From Sphaerotilus montanus (GTDB lineage Bacteria > Pseudomonadota > Gammaproteobacteria > Burkholderiales > Burkholderiaceae_C), in NCBI RefSeq assembly GCF_013410775.1, contig NZ_JACCFH010000001.1, positions 4,154,001 to 4,218,000 on the forward strand: a stretch of DNA of 64,000 nucleotides. Direction: 5' to 3'. Positions 59,780-64,000 of the stretch are shown here, piece after piece. Within the stretch, counting starts at the first letter, position 1. Each line of letters opens with the position of its first letter. A program made the translations under genes and the position numbers. The notes under the pieces are model-generated. The model was not told the origin of the DNA. It worked only from the letters and a program-made list of their open reading frames with translations, and made no database searches.

Positions 59780-59842
59780 AGAATCTCCTTGGCAGTCCGG
59801 GTTGGGAGTGCGGTGCGCCCGGAGGGGCGGTGAGGAGATTCT
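59780..59842 (-). promoter_or_regulatory. Inverted repeat covering the DUF2589 ribosome-binding site
   Basis: AGAATCTCCT at 59780-59789 and AGGAGATTCT at 59833-59842 are exact complements (10 bp) with about 43 nt between them. In the leftward mRNA the downstream arm contains the AAGGAG ribosome site, so pairing would block translation until the structure opens. A temperature, protein or ligand switch is possible; none is shown. Confidence 0.5.
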
Positions 59843-59849
59843 GCGAACA

Positions 59850-59863
59850 CCCCGCTTTCGGGG
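59850..59863 (-). terminator. Short hairpin downstream of nadC
   Basis: CCCCG-AAAG-CGGGG on the - strand (59850-59863) is followed by TGTTC, 80 nt after the nadC stop. It may terminate nadC transcription before the DUF2589 cluster. The T-tract is poor, so read-through is possible. Confidence 0.45.
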
Positions 59864-59942
59864 CATCCTCAGTCTTGTGGATCAACGGGGGTCAGATGGC
59901 CATGAAATGCCAACTGCATCACGATTGATCGCGTGGTGTGCT

Positions 59943-60815
59943 TCAGCCGAGGACCCGCATCGACAGGTCGATCGCGTGCACGTCCTTGGTCAGCCGGCCG
60001 ATGGAGATGCGGTCCACGCCGGTGGCGGCGATCTCGCGGATCGTGGTCATGTCCACGCCGCCCGAGACTTCCAGCAGCGCGCGCCCGGCGTTCAGCGCCA
60101 CGGCGGCGCGCATGTCGTCGAAGGAAAAATCGTCGATCAGCACGCTGGTGGCGCCGGCCTGCAGCGCCTCTTCCAGCTCGGCCAGGTTTTCCACCTCGAT
60201 CTGGATCGTGACGCCGGAGTGCAGCGCCTGCGCGGCCCGCAGCGCGCCGGCCACGCTGCCGGCGCTGGTGATGTGGTTTTCCTTGATGAGGATGCCGTGC
60301 CAGAGCGCCAGCCGCTGGTTGGCGCCGCCGCCGACGCGCACGGCGTACTTCTGCGCCTGCCGCAGACCGGGCAGCGTCTTGCGCGTGTCCAGCACCAGGC
60401 AGCCGCGCGGGTTGGGCGAGAGGCCGGCGATGGCGTCCACGTAGCTGCGCGTCACGGTGGCGACGCCGGAGAGCATCTGCAGGAAGTTCAGCGACGAACG
60501 CTCGGCGCTCAGGAGGGCGCGGGCGTTGCTGCGGATGCGGCAGACCTCGGTGGTGGCGGTGAAGGTGTCGCCCTCCGAGAGGAACCACTCGATCTGCGCG
60601 GCCGGGTCGCAGGCCCGCACGCAGGCGTCGAACCAGTCGCGGCCGCAGAGCACGCCGTGTTCCTTGGCCATCACGCGGGCGTGCACCTGGCGCTCGCCGG
60701 GGACCAGCATCGCGGTCCAGTCGCAGCGGCCGATGTCTTCGTACAGCGCGTCGCGCACGTTGCGGGCGCGGGCGGCTTCGAGGGTTTCGTTGTCGTCGAA
60801 GGTGAGGGTGGACAT
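59943..60815 (-). CDS. nadC: Nicotinate-nucleotide pyrophosphorylase NadC
   Basis: A 290-residue quinolinate phosphoribosyltransferase of NAD synthesis. 'AERSSLNFLQMLSGVAT', 'DTRKTLPGLRQAQKYAVRVG' and 'ILIKENHI' hold the quinolinate- and PRPP-binding Arg, Lys and His residues, and 'EVSGGVDMTTI' closes the barrel. No nadA or nadB is adjacent in this window. The 121 bp upstream to the antiporter gene contain short imperfect GCAGTG-like repeats but no clear element. Confidence 0.93.
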   Translation of the reverse strand: MSTLTFDDNETLEAARARNVRDALYEDIGRCDWTAMLVPGERQVHARVMAKEHGVLCGRDWFDACVRACDPAAQIEWFLSEGDTFTATTEVCRIRSNARALLSAERSSLNFLQMLSGVATVTRSYVDAIAGLSPNPRGCLVLDTRKTLPGLRQAQKYAVRVGGGANQRLALWHGILIKENHITSAGSVAGALRAAQALHSGVTIQIEVENLAELEEALQAGATSVLIDDFSFDDMRAAVALNAGRALLEVSGGVDMTTIREIAATGVDRISIGRLTKDVHAIDLSMRVLG

Positions 60816-60936
60816 GGTGGTATCGGTGATGGCAGTGGTTGCAGTGAGTGCAGTGATGACGCAGGCGAGGTCCGCCCGGAACAGGCCAGGCGGCCGAGCG
60901 TAACAGGCCCGACCGACCGACCAGCGGCCGCTGGAG

Positions 60937-62202
60937 TCAGAGCCAGTGCAGCGCCACAGCGGCCACGACCGTGGCCGGCAGCGCCGCCAGCAGCAGTCCG
61001 AGCGGGTGGACCGCGCCGTCGTCGAAATGGCTGCGCAGGATCGCCATGCCCGCCGGGTTGGGCGCGTTGGCGATCACGGTCAGCCCGCCCCCGGTCACCG
61101 CGCCCGCGACCAGCGCCACCTTGAACTCGTCGGACAGCCCCGGCACCAGCGAGCCCAGGTAGGTCAGCGCGGCGTTGTCGGTGAAGGCGGTCAGCGCGGT
61201 GGCGCCGAAGAAGACGGCTTCGCTGCTCATGCCCAGCAGCACCGGCTTGAGCCACCACTGCTGCATCCCGCCCAGCACCACCAGCCCCGCCAGGAAAAAC
61301 GCCACCAGCAGCCCTTCGCGCAGGATCAGCCGGTCCTGGTGACGTTCATAGGCATGGGAAATGCCGAGGAAAAACAGGAACAGCCCCATGAACACGGCCG
61401 GGTGGTGCGCGAAGACCACCACGCCGACCAGGAACAGCAGGTGGACCACGACCAGGCTCAGCGGCACCGTCAGGCGGGCCCCACCGGCCTCGGGCGGGGG
61501 CAGCGCCGCGAGTTCGCGCCGGAACAGCAGCGTCAGCCCGACCGCGTTGACCACCACGGCGACGGCCGCCTTCCAGCCGAAGGTCGAGAGCATGAACGCC
61601 ATGTCCCACCCCCAGGTACCCGCGACCATCAGCACCGGCGGTGCGGCAAACGGCGTGAGCGTCCCGCCGATCGAGATGTTGACGAACAGCACGCCGAGCG
61701 TGGCGTACTTCATGCGCTCGCTGATGGGCTGCGAAAAGAAGCGGCTGGACAGGATCAGTGCCGCCAGTGTCATGGCCGCCGGCTCGGTGATGAACGAGCC
61801 CAGCAGCGGCACCGCGGTCATGACCACCAGGAAATAGCCCATGCCCCCGGGCAGTGGCAGCAGGCGGGCGGTGGCGTGGACCGCCAGCATCGAGGCCTGC
61901 AGGATCGGCCGCGTGGCGGCGATGACCATGATCGCGAACACGAACAGCGGCTCGGTGAAGTTGCGCGAATCGACGTAGGCCGTCGCGGTGGTCTTGCCGT
62001 CGATCGCGAACAGGGCCAGCACCAGCACCATCGCCCAGAAGCCGAACACGATCTCGACTTCGCCCAGCAGGTGCCAGAGGCCCGCGTGTCGGGGCTGTGC
62101 ATGGGCCAGGTGTTCGAACCACTTGGTCGAGAACGTGTGGACGATCGCCACGGCGAAGAGGGCTGCCGCGATGAGTTCGATGGGGGATGTCGTCATGGTC
62201 AC
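60937..62202 (-). CDS. Putative Na+/H+ antiporter (PF07399 type)
   Basis: A 421-residue protein with about eleven membrane helices. 'NISIGGTLTPFAAPPVLMV' and 'TAFTDNAALTYLGSLVPG' are conserved segments of the putative Na+/H+ antiporter family related to the NhaD/ArsB ion-transporter group. Cation/proton exchange is inferred from the family. It begins 46 bp after the universal stress protein gene and may share its operon. Confidence 0.8.
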   Translation of the reverse strand: MTMTTSPIELIAAALFAVAIVHTFSTKWFEHLAHAQPRHAGLWHLLGEVEIVFGFWAMVLVLALFAIDGKTTATAYVDSRNFTEPLFVFAIMVIAATRPILQASMLAVHATARLLPLPGGMGYFLVVMTAVPLLGSFITEPAAMTLAALILSSRFFSQPISERMKYATLGVLFVNISIGGTLTPFAAPPVLMVAGTWGWDMAFMLSTFGWKAAVAVVVNAVGLTLLFRRELAALPPPEAGGARLTVPLSLVVVHLLFLVGVVVFAHHPAVFMGLFLFFLGISHAYERHQDRLILREGLLVAFFLAGLVVLGGMQQWWLKPVLLGMSSEAVFFGATALTAFTDNAALTYLGSLVPGLSDEFKVALVAGAVTGGGLTVIANAPNPAGMAILRSHFDDGAVHPLGLLLAALPATVVAAVALHWL

Positions 62203-62248
62203 TTCGTCTGCACCTCTTGGCTATTGTCTATCGGCTTGTGAATCTCGG

Positions 62249-63100
62249 TCATCGCAACACCAGCACCGGGATCTCGCTCACTCGGAGCAGCGCCGTGGTG
62301 GTGCTGCCGACGATCCATTCCCGGATGCGTGTGTGGCCGTAGGCGCCGATGACCAGCAGCGACGCGCCGACCGCTTTCAGGTGGGCGGGCAACTGCTGCT
62401 CGGGCTCGCCGTCAAGCAGCGTTGTGGATACCGTGAAGCCGGCGGCCTTCAGGTGCTGTTGGGCGGTGGCCAGCGCCTCGCGGTGCGCGGCCGTGTCGCG
62501 TCCGGCCATGACCAGCTCGGCCGGGAGCCCTGCCAGCAGCGGACTCTGCGCCACCCGCTCCACCGCGCGCTGGGCGGTGGCGCTGCCGTCATAGGCGATG
62601 GCAAAACGCTCGGGGACGGCAAAGGCCCCCGTGCTCACCAGCACCGGCCGCTGCACGGCGCGGATCAGGCGTTCCAGGTGGTGGTCGAGGTGCCGCCGCA
62701 CCGGGCGCGGGTCGCGGTGGTGCTGGCCCAGCACGAACAGGCGCGCCTGCGGCTCGATCTCCAGCGCCGCGTCCACCAGCTCGCCGTGCCGCAGCCGGGT
62801 GCTGCAGGCCGACACGCCAGCCGCCAGCGCGTGCGCCTGGCCAGCGGCCAGCATCTGCCGCCCGGCCTCCTGCGCCAACTGGCCGCGCGCCGCGTCGAGT
62901 TCACCGAGCCGCTGCAGCAGGGCCTCCTGCGCCCCGAGACCGATGGCGCCGGTGTAGTCCGCGGTGGCGCTGTCGACCGCACGCTCCAGCACGTGCAGCA
63001 GCTCCAGCGGTGCGTCCAGACGCCGTGACGCCCAGGCAGACCAGTCGATCACCGACACGGCGCCGGCGTGTCCGTCGATACAGGCGTAGACCTTGTTCAC
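62249..63100 (-). CDS. Tandem universal stress protein
   Basis: A 283-residue protein with two UspA domains (about 1-150 and 155-283). The second keeps an ATP-binding-type loop 'VIGAYGHTRIREWIVGSTTT', whereas the first is more diverged. The N-terminus 'VYACIDGHAGAVSVIDW' is USP-like. The gene overlaps the SulP transporter stop by 4 bp, a pairing seen in other bacteria, where the USP probably tunes the transporter. Confidence 0.88.
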   Translation of the reverse strand: MNKVYACIDGHAGAVSVIDWSAWASRRLDAPLELLHVLERAVDSATADYTGAIGLGAQEALLQRLGELDAARGQLAQEAGRQMLAAGQAHALAAGVSACSTRLRHGELVDAALEIEPQARLFVLGQHHRDPRPVRRHLDHHLERLIRAVQRPVLVSTGAFAVPERFAIAYDGSATAQRAVERVAQSPLLAGLPAELVMAGRDTAAHREALATAQQHLKAAGFTVSTTLLDGEPEQQLPAHLKAVGASLLVIGAYGHTRIREWIVGSTTTALLRVSEIPVLVLR

Positions 63101-64000
63101 GGCTTGTGTCCTTCCATGTGCATCAGGTGCTCCAGCGCACCGGGCTTGTGGTGCGTCGCGAAACGGTCCACCAGCGTGGCGCTGGCGTCATCCATGCCGA
63201 TGACCTCGACCTGGGTGCCCTCGCGCCGGAACTTCATCACCACCCGGTCCAGCGCGTTGATTGCGGTGATGTCCCAGAAGTGCCCGCGGCCCACGTCGAT
63301 GACCACCCGCGGCAGCACTTCCTTGAAGTCGAACGAGGCGATGAAGCGGTCGGCGGACGCGAAGAACACCTGCCCGACGACCTCGTAATGTCGCGCCTGG
63401 CCGTTCTCGACCAGGCGGCTGCCGACGCGCATCACCTGACCCACCTTGTGCGCAAAGAACACGCCCGACAGCAGCACGCCGACGAACACCCCCTTGGCCA
63501 GGTCGTGGCTGAAGACCGTCACGGCCACGGTGGCCAGCATCACGATGGACGAGCTGGGCGGGTGTTCGCGCAGCTTGCGGATCGAGTCCCAGCTGAAGGT
63601 GCCGATGCTGACCATGATCATCACGGCGACCAGCGCGGCCATCGGGATCTTCTCGACCCACGGCCCCAGGAACACGACCAGGATCAGCAGGAACAGGCCC
63701 GCCACGAAGGTGGACAGCCGGCCGCGACCGCCGGATTTCACGTTGATGACCGACTGGCCGATCATCGCGCAGCCCGCCATGCCGCCGATCAGCCCGGTGA
63801 CGAGGTTGGCCGCTCCCTGGCCCATGCACTCGCGGTTCTTGTCGCTGTCGGTGTCGGTCAGGTCGTCGACGATGGCCGCCGTCATCATCGACTCCAGCAG
63901 TCCGACCACCGCCAGCGTGAGCGAAAACGGCAGCACCAGCAGCAGCGTCTCCAGCGTCAGCGGCACCTCCGGCCACAGGAACATCGGCAGGCTGTCGGGC
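63097..64000 (-). CDS. SulP-family anion transporter, 5' part outside the window
   Basis: The open frame runs to the window edge at 64000; about 300 C-terminal residues are visible. They include the last membrane helices ('LLLVLPFSLTLAVVGLLESM', 'GMAGCAMIGQSVINVKSGG', 'MAALVAVMIMVSIGTFSW') and a cytoplasmic STAS domain (about the last 110 residues, 'PRVVIDVGRGHFWDITAINALD'). SulP proteins carry sulfate, bicarbonate or dicarboxylates. The coupled USP gene follows. The substrate cannot be told from this part. Confidence 0.88.
   Translation of the reverse strand, partial: PDSLPMFLWPEVPLTLETLLLVLPFSLTLAVVGLLESMMTAAIVDDLTDTDSDKNRECMGQGAANLVTGLIGGMAGCAMIGQSVINVKSGGRGRLSTFVAGLFLLILVVFLGPWVEKIPMAALVAVMIMVSIGTFSWDSIRKLREHPPSSSIVMLATVAVTVFSHDLAKGVFVGVLLSGVFFAHKVGQVMRVGSRLVENGQARHYEVVGQVFFASADRFIASFDFKEVLPRVVIDVGRGHFWDITAINALDRVVMKFRREGTQVEVIGMDDASATLVDRFATHHKPGALEHLMHMEGHKP

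Noticed and set aside
60816-60936. GCAGTG-like short repeats between nadC and the antiporter gene
   Set aside because: Copies are few, imperfect and irregularly spaced, so they look like chance low-complexity sequence.

Overview
The window is GC-rich, tightly packed, and codes with long overlapping or 4-bp-coupled genes. The protein set (VanAB, PEP-CTERM proteins, a ChvE/GguAB sugar transporter, a rhizobial-type glycerol ABC system, an NdvB-like cyclic glucan synthase, ElaB/YqjE-type small proteins) points to a Betaproteobacterium of the order Burkholderiales, plausibly a Sphaerotilus/Leptothrix relative. This is an inference from gene content only. No rRNA, tRNA, CRISPR array, phage or insertion sequence was seen, and no gene-free stretch exceeds about 200 bp.

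Layout. 0-9.3 kb: oxidative pentose/sugar-acid catabolism (lactonase, SDR dehydrogenase, IlvD/EDD-type dehydratase, DHDPS-family dehydratase), the chvE-gguA-gguB importer and a GntR regulator; together they resemble the non-phosphorylating L-arabinose route. 9.4-12.3 kb: vanillate O-demethylase, with a GntR regulator sitting between vanA and vanB. 12.3-33.2 kb: an envelope and stress region with MgtA and Ca2+-type P-ATPases, BON and OmpA proteins, a fatty-acid hydroxylase/desaturase, two Crp/Fnr regulators, a two-component cluster, ElaB/YqjE-like genes, a diguanylate cyclase, oleate hydratase, two PEP-CTERM proteins and a DevBCA/MacAB-like exporter. 33.2-41.8 kb: a giant NdvB-type cyclic beta-1,2-glucan synthase. 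42-44.8 kb: a BON lipoprotein, CsbD, a secreted endonuclease/exonuclease/phosphatase-fold protein and a 5'-nucleotidase. 44.8-46.4 kb: a less GC-rich hipBA toxin-antitoxin module. 46.6-57.6 kb: galM and the complete glycerol regulon glpD-S-T-P-Q-U-V with divergent glpR-glpK; glpS carries a 1-nt frameshift. 57.6-59.8 kb: three poorly described genes including a DUF2589 protein. 59.9-64 kb: nadC, a putative Na+/H+ antiporter, a tandem universal stress protein and the 3' part of a SulP transporter cut by the window edge.

The most interesting signal is a recurring 20-bp motif, close to TGTTCGGCAGCGCACAGACC, placed 17 bp (once 18) upstream of a -10-like hexamer in front of at least seven genes between 15 and 32 kb: mgtA, the BON gene, ompA, the fatty-acid hydroxylase, the first crp/fnr gene, the Ca2+-ATPase, oleate hydratase and both PEP-CTERM genes. 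Its two-fold symmetric core would be centred near -41.5, the position used by class II Crp/Fnr activators, and two sites read in both directions. I infer a Crp/Fnr-family envelope/stress regulon controlled by one or both of the two regulators encoded here. Other control signals found are a short leader ORF before mgtA, an inverted repeat that would hide the DUF2589 ribosome-binding site, paired HipB-type operators, and phased TTCGTTT repeats between glpD and glpR.
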